Of a DNA stretch of 25,889 nt, positions 7,072-15,858 are shown piece after piece. The position numbers and the translations under genes are program-made. The DNA is from JBGRPZ01 sp041725955. Its GTDB lineage: Bacteria; Bacteroidota; Bacteroidia; Bacteroidales; JBGRPZ01. The stretch covers positions 1-25,889 of the forward strand of contig JBGRQE010000051.1 of NCBI GenBank assembly GCA_041725955.1. Direction: 5' to 3'. The stretch's first letter is position 1, and the number at the start of each line of letters is the position of its first letter. The notes below the pieces were generated by a model. It had not been told where the DNA came from. It worked only from the letters and a program-made list of their open reading frames with translations, and ran no database searches.

Positions 7072-9624
7072 ATGGAACACATGCAAGAAGGGGAAAAGAT
7101 TTTAAAGGTTAACATAGAAGACCAAATGAAATCAGCCTATATTGACTATTCTATGTCTGTTATTGTGTCTCGTGCATTACCTGATGTACGTGATGGAATG
7201 AAGCCTGTTCATAGAAGAGTTATGTATGGAATGCTTGATTTAGGAGTTCTTTCCAACCGTCCGTATAAAAAGTCTGCCAGAATTGTCGGAGAAGTTTTAG
7301 GTAAATATCACCCACATGGCGATAGTTCTGTGTATAATACAATGGTTCGTATGGCGCAGGATTGGTCGTTAAGGTATCCTTTGGTTGATGGCCAGGGAAA
7401 CTTTGGGTCAATTGATGGTGATAGCCCTGCTGCAATGCGTTATACAGAAGCTAGGCTGAGAAAAATCTCTGAAGAAATGGTGACGGATATTGATAAAGAT
7501 ACCGTCGACTTTCAGTTGAACTTTGATGATTCTCTTAAGGAACCAACAGTTTTACCTACTCGTATACCAAATCTTCTGGTAAATGGTGCCTCTGGTATTG
7601 CTGTGGGTATGGCAACTAATATGCCTCCTCATAACATAAGTCAGGTTATTGATGGTACAAATGCTTATATTGATAATAGCGACATTACTATACCTGAGTT
7701 AATGAAGTATATTAAAGCTCCCGATTTTCCTACTGGTGGAATAATCTATGGTTATGAAGGAGTGAAAAGTGCTTTTGAAACAGGAAATGGTCGTATTGTT
7801 TTACGTGGAGAAACTACTGTTGAAACTTCGTCTACTGGTCGTGAATGTATAATCGCTACTTCAATTCCTTATATGGTTAATAAGGCAGAAATGATAAAGA
7901 AAACTGCTGATTTAATTAATGATAAGAAAATTGATGGTATAAGTGATATACGTGATGAGTCGGATCGTAATGGTTTACGAATTGTTTATGAACTGAAACG
8001 TGATGCTAATATAAATGTAGTTCAGAATAAGCTATATCAACAAACAGCATTGCAAACTAGTTTTAGTGTAAATAATATTGCATTAGTTAATGGCCGACCT
8101 CAGTTGCTTAATCTAAAAGATCTAATTCATTATTTTGTTGAACATAGGCATGAGGTTGTAACTCGTCGTACTCAGTATGAACTAAAAGAAGCTGAAAGAA
8201 AAGCTCATATTCTAAAAGGTCTTTTAACTGCTTTAGATCATATAGATGCTGTAATTGCATTGATTCGTGCTTCTAAAACTGTAGAGGAAGCAAGAGAGGG
8301 ACTTTTATCAGAATTTAACTTATCAGATATTCAGGCAAAGGCAATTCTTGAAATGAGATTGCAAAAGCTTACTGGTCTTGAAAGAGATAAGATTAAAGCT
8401 GATCATGATGAACTAATGACTCTTATTACTCGTCTAAAAGAAATTTTGGCTAGTAAGGAAATACGTATGCAAATCATCAAAGATGAATTGCTAGAGATTA
8501 AAGAAAAGTATGGAGATGAGCCAAAGTCTAAGATCGTATATGCTGCCGAAGACTTTAAGATTGAAGATATGATTCCTAATGATGAGGTAATTATTACTAT
8601 TTCTCATTTGGGTTATGTTAAACGTACTCCATTAGCCGAATATCGTCGCCAGAATAGAGGAGGTCGTGGATCTAAAGGTAGTAACACTCGTCAGGAAGAT
8701 TTTCTGGAGCATGTATTCGTAGCTAGTATGCATAACTATATGCTTTTCTTTACAGAGAGAGGAAGATGTTTCTGGTTAAGGGTATTTGAAATTCCTGAAG
8801 GATCTAAAACTTCTAAGGGTAGAGCTGTTCAAAACTTAATTAATATAGAGGCGGGAGACAAAATACGTGCTTATATTAACGTAAAAGACTTAAAGGATAC
8901 TGAATTTGTAAATAGTCATTATATATTGATGGCTACTCAAAAGGGTATTATCAAAAAGACTTCTTTGGAAGCTTATTCTCGTCCTAGAATTAATGGTATA
9001 AATGCTATTAGTGTAAGAGAAGGCGATACTCTGTTAGAAGCTAAGCTTACTGATGGGAATAATGATGTTATGTTGGCATTAAAGTCGGGAAAAGCTATTC
9101 GCTTTGAAGAAAACAAGGTTCGTCCTATGGGCAGAAATGCTAGTGGAGTAAAAGGTATCACTCTTGCTAATAATAAGGATGAAGTTATTGGTATGGTTTG
9201 TCTTGAAAATAGAGATTACCATATTCTTGTAGTTTCTGAAAATGGATATGGTAAAAGATCTCCTCTTGATGGAGAACACTCTGCTGGTTATCCAACACAT
9301 AATAGGGGTGGTAAAGGTGTAAAAACCTTACAAGTCACAGATAAAACAGGTAACTTAATTGCTATAAAGAATGTAACTGATGAGGATGATTTGATTATTG
9401 TAAATAAATCAGGCATTCTTATACGTTTAGCTGTTGAAGATTTACGTGTAATTGGTAGAAATACTCAAGGAGTGAAACTTATTAAGTTGCAAGAAGGTGA
9501 TGCTATAGCTTCTGTAACTAAAGTTTCTGGAGGAAATATTCATGACGAAGATGATGATGAAAATTATGATTCTGCGGATGAAAATACTCCTGAGAATAAT
9601 GATTCTGCTGAGGTTGATGAATAA
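7072..9624 (+). CDS. gyrA: DNA gyrase subunit A
   Basis: The 850-residue protein is the breakage-reunion subunit of gyrase, which with GyrB introduces negative supercoils. The catalytic tyrosine is Y124 in AAMRYTEARL. The quinolone-determining region reads HPHGDSSVYNTMVRM (80-94): the usual Ser is present (S85) but the usual Asp is Asn (N89). The C-terminal beta-pinwheel holds a GyrA box variant (QNRGGRGSKG), which argues for gyrA rather than parC. The protein ends in a strongly acidic tail (DEDDDENYDSADEN). ATG codons at 7072 and 7081 are both possible; the family usually begins M-x-EGEKI-x-K-x-NIE, which fits 7081 better, but the longer start is listed. It is followed after 58 bases by the TPR gene. 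Confidence 0.97.
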   Translation: MEHMQEGEKILKVNIEDQMKSAYIDYSMSVIVSRALPDVRDGMKPVHRRVMYGMLDLGVLSNRPYKKSARIVGEVLGKYHPHGDSSVYNTMVRMAQDWSLRYPLVDGQGNFGSIDGDSPAAMRYTEARLRKISEEMVTDIDKDTVDFQLNFDDSLKEPTVLPTRIPNLLVNGASGIAVGMATNMPPHNISQVIDGTNAYIDNSDITIPELMKYIKAPDFPTGGIIYGYEGVKSAFETGNGRIVLRGETTVETSSTGRECIIATSIPYMVNKAEMIKKTADLINDKKIDGISDIRDESDRNGLRIVYELKRDANINVVQNKLYQQTALQTSFSVNNIALVNGRPQLLNLKDLIHYFVEHRHEVVTRRTQYELKEAERKAHILKGLLTALDHIDAVIALIRASKTVEEAREGLLSEFNLSDIQAKAILEMRLQKLTGLERDKIKADHDELMTLITRLKEILASKEIRMQIIKDELLEIKEKYGDEPKSKIVYAAEDFKIEDMIPNDEVIITISHLGYVKRTPLAEYRRQNRGGRGSKGSNTRQEDFLEHVFVASMHNYMLFFTERGRCFWLRVFEIPEGSKTSKGRAVQNLINIEAGDKIRAYINVKDLKDTEFVNSHYILMATQKGIIKKTSLEAYSRPRINGINAISVREGDTLLEAKLTDGNNDVMLALKSGKAIRFEENKVRPMGRNASGVKGITLANNKDEVIGMVCLENRDYHILVVSENGYGKRSPLDGEHSAGYPTHNRGGKGVKTLQVTDKTGNLIAIKNVTDEDDLIIVNKSGILIRLAVEDLRVIGRNTQGVKLIKLQEGDAIASVTKVSGGNIHDEDDDENYDSADENTPENNDSAEVDE

Positions 9625-9649
9625 AAACCAATTTATAGAAATAAGAAAA

Positions 9650-9657
9650 TAAATTTG
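9650..9657 (+). promoter_or_regulatory. -7 box TAAATTTG before the TPR gene
   Basis: TAAATTTG matches TAnnTTTG fully and lies 25 bases before the TPR gene ATG. No TTG is present at the expected spacing, so it may be an internal promoter that supplements read-through from gyrA, or chance. Confidence 0.3.
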
Positions 9658-9682
9658 CTGCAACTTTATTTTAAATCAAAAA

Positions 9683-10912
9683 ATGAAAATTATGATGAAG
9701 AGAATTGCACTTGTCCTCTTGTCACTGGTATTGACAGTAGGTGCGCTTAACGCTCAAAATAGTAAACGAACCAGTGCATACATGTATAATAAGAATGGTA
9801 AGCTTGATAAAGCTAAAACTGCCATCGATGACGCAATTCTACATGAAAAAACTAAAGAAGACGCTAAAACCTGGTTTTATAGAGGTCTTATTTATCTGAA
9901 AATTGCTACTACAGATAAAGAAAAATATAAAGCACTAGATAATAATGCAATTTTAGAGGCATATAACTCTTTCCAGAAAGCTGTTAAGTTTGATAAGGAT
10001 AAAGATTATAAGAATGAAATTGCAATGGGTTTGCTACAAACTGCTGAGGTTTTCTTTAACAAAGGTGTAGATTTGTATAACAAAAAAGAGTGGGTGCCTG
10101 CTTCTGAAAACTTTGAAAGAGCTTTTGTTGTGAATCAAAGTTTTGGAAAAGTTGATACTGCATCTTTACGTAATGTTTCTTTAACTCTAACTTTTGCGAT
10201 TCAAAAGGCTACAGATGATGCTCAGAAAGCTAATCTTGAAAAGAAAGTTATAAGGGCTTATCAGCAATTACTTGGTCTTAAAGTTAAAGATCCTAATGTA
10301 TATTCTGAATTTGCTAATATAATGATCAAAAGTGGTGACTTTGACCAAGCTTTAAAGATTATTCAAAGAGGTCGTCAAATCGATCCTTCAAACTATAACT
10401 TAATTGTTTCTGAAGCTAACATCTACCTTAAAACTAAGGAGACCAAAAAGGCAATTGATGTTCTGAATAAGGCAATCGAATTAGATCCAAACAATGGTAC
10501 TGTATATGCTGCTGTTGCTAATATGTATTCTGAAGTTGCCAGAGATACTACCTTAGGAAAAGAGGAGCAGCTAGTTGCTTTTACTGAGGCTGAAAAGAAT
10601 TTCAAAAAGGCAATTGAAATAGATGGTGATAGTTTTGATAACTATTTTAACTTAGGTGCGCTTTTCTATAATAAGGGTGCAGATATTTTGGCTGTAGCTA
10701 ATGAACTTGCGTTTGACGATCCAACTTATCCTGAATTAGAAAAAGAAGCTCAAGAAAATCTTAAAGCTTCTTTGCCATTTTTGGAAAAAGCTCGCGAACT
10801 TAAGGCTGATGATGTTTGGGTGTTGAGATCTTTAAAAGAGGTTTATGCCAGAACTAAGCAGTATGATAAGATGAAAGAAGTTAATGAGAAATTAAAAGAA
10901 TTGGAGAAGTAA
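9683..10912 (+). CDS. Secreted tetratricopeptide-repeat protein
   Basis: The 409-residue product begins with a signal peptide (MKIMMKRIALVLLSLVLTVGALNAQ, cleavage likely after ALNA), so it is periplasmic. The rest is helical with TPR motifs. The clearest are at about 230-300 (GDFDQALKIIQRGRQIDPSNYN; then KKAIDVLNKAIELDPNNGTVY, both with the DP at the repeat end) and one near 310 (EAEKNFKKAIEIDGDSFDNYFNLGALFYNKG). Earlier and later segments look like degenerate repeats. Such proteins act as scaffolds for protein contacts. A secreted TPR protein directly after gyrA is, as I recall, common in Bacteroidota, but its role is not known. Co-transcription with gyrA is likely, with a strong terminator after it. 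Confidence 0.85.
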   Translation: MKIMMKRIALVLLSLVLTVGALNAQNSKRTSAYMYNKNGKLDKAKTAIDDAILHEKTKEDAKTWFYRGLIYLKIATTDKEKYKALDNNAILEAYNSFQKAVKFDKDKDYKNEIAMGLLQTAEVFFNKGVDLYNKKEWVPASENFERAFVVNQSFGKVDTASLRNVSLTLTFAIQKATDDAQKANLEKKVIRAYQQLLGLKVKDPNVYSEFANIMIKSGDFDQALKIIQRGRQIDPSNYNLIVSEANIYLKTKETKKAIDVLNKAIELDPNNGTVYAAVANMYSEVARDTTLGKEEQLVAFTEAEKNFKKAIEIDGDSFDNYFNLGALFYNKGADILAVANELAFDDPTYPELEKEAQENLKASLPFLEKARELKADDVWVLRSLKEVYARTKQYDKMKEVNEKLKELEK

Positions 10913-10935
10913 TATTCTTGTTTATCTCATAAAGG

Positions 10936-10964
10936 AAGGAACCCAATTAAAGGGTTCCTTTTTT
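10936..10964 (+). terminator. Terminator of the gyrA-TPR unit
   Basis: AAGGAACCC (10936-10944) and GGGTTCCTT (10952-10960) form a perfect 9-bp stem with a 7-base loop, followed by TTTT. The next 96 bases to the pbpC stop are A/T-rich with a 9-bp AT-only dyad (ATAAGTATA/TATACTTAT) of unclear meaning. Confidence 0.85.
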
Positions 10965-11060
10965 AATCTACACCCTATTTAACATAATATGCATTATGAT
11001 TTGATATAAGTATAGTAATGTATATACTATATACTTATTATATATATTACTACACAATGC

Positions 11061-13274
11061 TTATTCTTTATACTCAGCTCTTAGTTGTCTGGTTTTTGAA
11101 TTCCCATTAATATCGGTTACTGTAATAATATTTTTTCCTTGAATTAATTTCGTTATTATTTTTTCATGTACATTTTCAGTTACTCCAATATATTCGTGAT
11201 TCAGTTGCCAGAATAATTTCTTTTCGCTTGAAGCAACTTTACATATATAAAAGTTTCTTTTGTTATTTATGTTCTTTGGTAAGTATATAATTTGATTTCG
11301 ACTTGGCAATATAAATTCAATGCTATTATTAACTATAACTGAATTGGTATAATAAGCCGGAACTGGCGGTAATATATATAGTGTATCATTGCCGATTTTT
11401 TTATGATATGTGCAATTCTTTAGTTTACCCGAATAAAACGGACTTATTACTGTATCAATCTTTTTACAATACTTTGACGGTCGTTTTCCCGATTCGTGGC
11501 AAATTGTAATTGAGTATAAATCGTCTGGAGCATCAAAGTTGTCGCTTTGTGGCAAAAGTTTGAATATATCGAATAATACTGGTGCTGCGGCACTTACGCC
11601 TGTGAGTCCGGGACGTCCTTCGCCGTCGGCATTTCCAACCCAAACTCCTACAATGTAATCTTGTGTAAATCCGATGGCCCATGCATCGCGCAATCCAAAG
11701 CTTGTTCCTGTTTTCCAGGATATATTACTATTTGAATTAAATGATTTCCAATCGCCTTCTTCATAAGGTCTGTTTAATTCCGTAAGTGCTTGAAACGTTA
11801 AATATACACTTCCATCAGTAAATACTTTATTATGTTTTTTACTCTTATTCTGTTTAACATAATGTAACTGCCTATAGTCGAATATTTCTTTATTAGATTG
11901 GTTGAGTTGTTGAATCAGCAATAAATAAGCATTAGTTATTTCGTATAAATTGACTTCAGAGCCTCCTAAAATCAAGGATAATCCATAATGATCGGCAGGA
12001 AATCTGTTTATCGAATTTATTCTAAGTTTATTCAGTTTATTATAAAACTTATTCAGTCCATAATCTTCAAGCATATTTACAAAAGGTATGTTTAACGACT
12101 TTTGCAATGCTTTATCTGCAGCAACTACTCCTCTATATTTTTTATCAAAGTTTTTGGGGTTAAATCCATTTATATTTATTGGAATATCAAACAGTTTAGT
12201 TTGTGGCAATAGTTTTTGTTCAGTCAGTAATCCTGCATACAAAAATGGTTTTAAAATACTACCACTACTCCGCTGTGCCTGAATTATATCTACTTTCGAT
12301 GCATTATTATTTTCTGCATTTTGCTTAACATTTCCAACATAAGCAAGAATTTCGCCTGTTTTTGAATCGGCTACAATTGCGCATGCATTATGTATTTCGT
12401 TTTCTTGAAGTTTCTTTATTTTTGCATTTAATATAGAAGAAACTCCTTTTTGAAGAAATATATTGATGGTAGATTTTACTTTAATTTTTCCTTCTTTTTT
12501 AGCTTTTTCAGTTAAGTGATAAGTGCTTTGAGGCATTTGTTTGGGCTTTTCAGGAATGTTTTCTAATAAGCTCAAATTGTAGGTAGTTGAGTCTATGACT
12601 TTTGATTTTAGGAGCTTAAGAAGAAGATTATCTCTTTTTTTTATGAGTATATCTGAATTTCTTCCCGGATGAATTAGTCCCGGACAGTTTGGCAATATTG
12701 CAAGGCATGCCGATTCGGCCCATGTTAAATTATTTGATGAAACACCAAAATATTTCCATGAAGCAGTTTCTAAACCTACTATGTTGCCACCAAAAGGAGC
12801 ATTTTGGATATATAATTGTAAAATTTCTTTTTTTGAATATTTTAATTCTAATCCTAGAGTAATAAAACATTCATAAATCTTTTGAAAAAATGATCTCTTT
12901 TTATTTTTTCCGTATAACAATCGTGCAACTTGCATTGTAATTGTGCTGCCGCCACTTATAACTTCGCCATTTTTTATATTTAGATATATTGCCCGAAGCA
13001 TTGCTAAAGGATCTATTCCCGGATGAAGAAAAAAGTTTTTGTCTTCAAATGTTAATAGTGCAGTCTGAAACTTTTTTGAAATCGTATCTTCTGAAGGCAA
13101 TCTCCATTGATTATCGCTTGCAACCCTTGCCCCACAAAGAATATTATGGTTATCAAAAATTGCAGTTGAATAAGGAATGGGCTTTTCTTTAACAATTAAA
13201 CTAGAAATAATTGGAGTTATAAATATTAAGAAAATTATGGATGAAATAATCGTAAAGATTTTCTTCTTCTTCAT
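11061..13274 (-). CDS. pbpC: Penicillin-binding protein 1C (bifunctional GT51/transpeptidase)
   Basis: The 737-residue inner-membrane protein has one N-terminal membrane anchor (7-28), then a GT51 glycosyltransferase domain with catalytic E77 in FEDKNFFLHPG, GGSTITMQ (108-115) and QLYIQNAPFGGN. A penicillin-binding transpeptidase domain follows, with S339-x-x-K342 (SGSILKPF), S393-L-N395 and K521-T-G523. The last 120 residues are a BiPBP_C-like beta domain. This set and the length identify PBP1C rather than PBP1A. It polymerises and may cross-link peptidoglycan in the periplasm. In many Gram-negatives pbpC sits beside an alpha-2-macroglobulin-like gene; none is adjacent here. A -7 box lies about 30 bases before the ATG. 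Divergent uvrB and a repeat array lie upstream. Confidence 0.93.
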   Translation of the reverse strand: MKKKKIFTIISSIIFLIFITPIISSLIVKEKPIPYSTAIFDNHNILCGARVASDNQWRLPSEDTISKKFQTALLTFEDKNFFLHPGIDPLAMLRAIYLNIKNGEVISGGSTITMQVARLLYGKNKKRSFFQKIYECFITLGLELKYSKKEILQLYIQNAPFGGNIVGLETASWKYFGVSSNNLTWAESACLAILPNCPGLIHPGRNSDILIKKRDNLLLKLLKSKVIDSTTYNLSLLENIPEKPKQMPQSTYHLTEKAKKEGKIKVKSTINIFLQKGVSSILNAKIKKLQENEIHNACAIVADSKTGEILAYVGNVKQNAENNNASKVDIIQAQRSSGSILKPFLYAGLLTEQKLLPQTKLFDIPININGFNPKNFDKKYRGVVAADKALQKSLNIPFVNMLEDYGLNKFYNKLNKLRINSINRFPADHYGLSLILGGSEVNLYEITNAYLLLIQQLNQSNKEIFDYRQLHYVKQNKSKKHNKVFTDGSVYLTFQALTELNRPYEEGDWKSFNSNSNISWKTGTSFGLRDAWAIGFTQDYIVGVWVGNADGEGRPGLTGVSAAAPVLFDIFKLLPQSDNFDAPDDLYSITICHESGKRPSKYCKKIDTVISPFYSGKLKNCTYHKKIGNDTLYILPPVPAYYTNSVIVNNSIEFILPSRNQIIYLPKNINNKRNFYICKVASSEKKLFWQLNHEYIGVTENVHEKIITKLIQGKNIITVTDINGNSKTRQLRAEYKE

Positions 13275-13299
13275 AAAATATTAATCTATTATTTAATGG

Positions 13300-13307
13300 C
13301 AAAAATA
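13300..13307 (-). promoter_or_regulatory. -7 box TATTTTTG upstream of pbpC
   Basis: The minus strand reads TATTTTTG, matching TAnnTTTG, 25 bases before the pbpC ATG. No TTG lies at the usual spacing upstream. The repeat array starts about 65 bases further upstream, close enough to influence it. Confidence 0.4.
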
Positions 13308-13370
13308 AGAAAGGATAAGTAAATTGAGCCATTTCCTATTATGTTTGACATATTCACTTTTTTTTTCAGG

Positions 13371-13431
13371 CAACAATACCGTTAACTTCCAATAACAGTT
13401 GGCTTAACATTGAAAATCGTCGGTATTGTTG
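13371..13431. repeat. 11-bp inverted repeat at the edge of the tandem array
   Basis: CAACAATACCG (13371-13381) is a perfect reverse complement of CGGTATTGTTG (13421-13431), 39 bases apart. The left arm extends into TTAACTTCC, so it is effectively an inverted copy of the tandem repeat unit that follows. It could fold as a long-loop hairpin. Confidence 0.7.
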
Positions 13432-13584
13432 TCAGTGGTCATCGGCGTTGTTGCCTGAGGTCAATGGCGTTGTTTTCCGAAGTTAGCGGTACTGTTTTCT
13501 GAAATCAACGGCATTGTTTTCTGAAGTTAACCGTACTGTTTTCTGAAATCAACCGTATTGTTTTCTGAAATCAACGGCATTGTT
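13425..13584. repeat. Seven 22-bp tandem repeats between pbpC and uvrB
   Basis: Units start at 13425, 13447, 13469, 13491, 13513, 13535 and 13557, with a 6-base partial unit at 13579. The shared core is TGTTTTCTGAARTYAAC followed by SGY; the first two units are the most diverged and the last four nearly identical. A unit of 22 bases is not a multiple of three, so this is not coding. Across each junction recurs AAC-N6-GTT, a small dyad repeated every 22 bases (about two helical turns), which suggests an array of protein-binding sites or a structural element; it may equally be neutral slippage expansion. The rest of the 541-bp gap (13275-13424 and 13585-13815) is A/T-rich with only the pbpC -7 box and the inverted copy noted. 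Confidence 0.9.
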
Positions 13585-13815
13585 CAATTAAGCGGCTTAG
13601 GGTTCAAAGTCAGTACGCTTGATGTTTAAATCAGAGGCCAATATTTATATTCTGTATTTTACGTATTATTGGCATAATCACAATATATAGAGAGTCTTAA
13701 GATTTGCGAATTACTTTTTGCCGTAAAAAAATTATAGAAACAAAACATTTATATATCTTCGTGTGTTTTTTTGTTTATCTGGGTTAATTTGTTGTTTATA
13801 CTTAGTTCTTAATAT

Positions 13816-15810
13816 ATGGATTTTAAATTAGTTTCGAATTTTCAACCTATGGGAGATCAGCCCGAGGCAATAAAGCAATTGGTCGACGGCATAAATCAAG
13901 GTCTTTCTGGGCAGGTTTTATTGGGGGTTACTGGATCTGGCAAAACATTTACGGCGGCAAATGTAATCAGTCAATTAAATAGGCCAACTTTAGTTTTGTC
14001 TCATAACAAAACATTGGCAGCCCAGTTGTATGGCGAGTTTAAGCAGTTTTTTCCAGAAAATCGTGTAGAGTATTTTGTATCTTATTACGATTATTATCAA
14101 CCCGAGGCTTTTATTCCAACAACAAACACATATATCGAAAAAGATCTTTCGATAAATGATGAGATAGAAAAACTGCGATTGTCCACCACTTCTGCCCTTT
14201 TGTCGGGACGTAGAGATGTAATTGTGGTTTCATCAGTGTCGTGTATTTATGGAATTGGTAATCCAGAAGATTTTAATAAAAACGTAATTCGTCTTGCTCA
14301 GGGCAAAAGTTATAGTCGAAATGAATTGCTTATGCGACTGGTTCATAGCCTTTATAGTCGTGATGATGTAGAATTTTCGAGAGGAAACTTTCGTGTAAAA
14401 GGCGATACAATAGATGTTTATCCTGCTTATTTGGACGAAGCTTTTCGTTTGGTTTTTTGGGATGACGAATTAGAGACAATAGAATCTTTCGACCCTGCAA
14501 CAGGTAATTTCCTTGAATCGTTTGATGACATTAGCATATATCCTGCCAATATTTTTGTTACTTCAAAAGAATCAGTAACCGAGGCTATTTATAATATTCA
14601 AGATGATTTAAATAAGCATATAAAATATTACAAATCCATAGGAAAACATCTCGAAGCCAAGCGTGTAGAAGACCGTGTAAATTACGATCTCGAAATGCTT
14701 AGAGAACTAGGTTATTGCAGTGGTATAGAGAATTATTCGAGATATTTTGATGGCCGCCAACCTGGAATGCGACCTTTCTGCTTATTAGATTATTTTCCTA
14801 AAGACTTTATGACAATCATTGACGAAAGCCACGTTACCATTCCGCAAATTCGTGCAATGTATGGCGGAGATTTAAGTAGAAAAAAGACTTTAGTTGAATA
14901 TGGATTCAGATTGCCTTCGGCTTTAGATAATCGACCATTAAAATTTGAAGAATTTAATGGAATTGTAGATCAAATTATTTATCTTAGTGCTACACCTGCC
15001 GATTATGAATTGCAAGAATCTGATGGTGTATTTGTTGAACAAGTAATTCGTCCTACTGGAATTCCTGATCCACCTATTGAAGTTCGTCCATCAATGAATC
15101 AGATTGATGATTTGCTCGAGGAAGTAAACAAAACTGTTGAAAAAAATGAAAGAATTTTGGTTACTACTCTTACAAAAAGAATGGCCGAAGAACTTACAAA
15201 GTATTTCACAAAATTAGGTATCCGATCAAGATATATCCACTCTGATATTGCAACTCTTGAAAGGGTTGAAATTATGGAAGATTTACGACTGGGCAAGTTC
15301 GATGTTTTGATCGGTGTTAACTTGCTTCGAGAAGGACTCGATTTGCCTGAAGTGTCGCTTGTAGCAATTCTTGATGCAGACAAAGAAGGCTTCTTAAGAT
15401 CAGAAAGATCATTGACTCAAACAGTTGGTAGAGCCGCGCGAAATATTAATTCTAAAGCAATTATGTATGCCGACAAAATTACCAACTCTATGCAAAGAAC
15501 CATTGACGAAACCAACCGAAGGCGTGAAAAACAATTAGATTATAATCTAAAAAATAATCTAATACCCAAGCAAATAGTAAAAGCAAAGAAATCGATTATT
15601 AACAGGGCTTCTTCTTCTTATAACAATTTAGATTCTGATTATGCTGCAAATGTAGCAGAAGATAAAAATAGGTATATGTCGAAATCAGATATCGAAAAAA
15701 GAATTAAAGAAGTAAGATCGAAAATGGAATTAGCTGTAAAAGAATTAGACTTTATAGTTGCAGCCCAGTTAAGAGATGAGCTATTTGAATTAAAGAAAAA
15801 GTTGGACTAG
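13816..15810 (+). CDS. uvrB: Excinuclease ABC subunit B
   Basis: The 664-residue protein is the UvrB damage-verification helicase of nucleotide excision repair, loaded by UvrA and then binding UvrC. It shows Walker A GVTGSGKT (37-44), the damage-probing beta-hairpin with its tyrosines (YFVSYYDYYQPEA, 86-98), the DESH box (336-339), motif VI QTVGRAARN, and a C-terminal UVR domain (VKELDFIVAAQLRDELFEL) for UvrC contact. Length matches the family. ATG at 13816 gives the expected N-terminus (M-x-F-x-LVS-x-FxPMGDQP). Only 48 bases separate it from the sugar-transferase gene, so read-through into the polysaccharide locus is possible; no terminator is visible between them. Confidence 0.97.
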   Translation: MDFKLVSNFQPMGDQPEAIKQLVDGINQGLSGQVLLGVTGSGKTFTAANVISQLNRPTLVLSHNKTLAAQLYGEFKQFFPENRVEYFVSYYDYYQPEAFIPTTNTYIEKDLSINDEIEKLRLSTTSALLSGRRDVIVVSSVSCIYGIGNPEDFNKNVIRLAQGKSYSRNELLMRLVHSLYSRDDVEFSRGNFRVKGDTIDVYPAYLDEAFRLVFWDDELETIESFDPATGNFLESFDDISIYPANIFVTSKESVTEAIYNIQDDLNKHIKYYKSIGKHLEAKRVEDRVNYDLEMLRELGYCSGIENYSRYFDGRQPGMRPFCLLDYFPKDFMTIIDESHVTIPQIRAMYGGDLSRKKTLVEYGFRLPSALDNRPLKFEEFNGIVDQIIYLSATPADYELQESDGVFVEQVIRPTGIPDPPIEVRPSMNQIDDLLEEVNKTVEKNERILVTTLTKRMAEELTKYFTKLGIRSRYIHSDIATLERVEIMEDLRLGKFDVLIGVNLLREGLDLPEVSLVAILDADKEGFLRSERSLTQTVGRAARNINSKAIMYADKITNSMQRTIDETNRRREKQLDYNLKNNLIPKQIVKAKKSIINRASSSYNNLDSDYAANVAEDKNRYMSKSDIEKRIKEVRSKMELAVKELDFIVAAQLRDELFELKKKLD

Positions 15811-15858
15811 TTGACGACAATAAGATACTTTAAACTTTATATTCGGATTTTTCCCTAA

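Noticed and set aside
10980..11060. AT-only dyads downstream of pbpC as a terminator
   Set aside because: No G/C in the stem and no clear T-run; too weak to call.
13425..13584. Short regular repeats as a possible CRISPR array
   Set aside because: The 22-bp units are contiguous with no unique spacers between them, and no cas genes are present.
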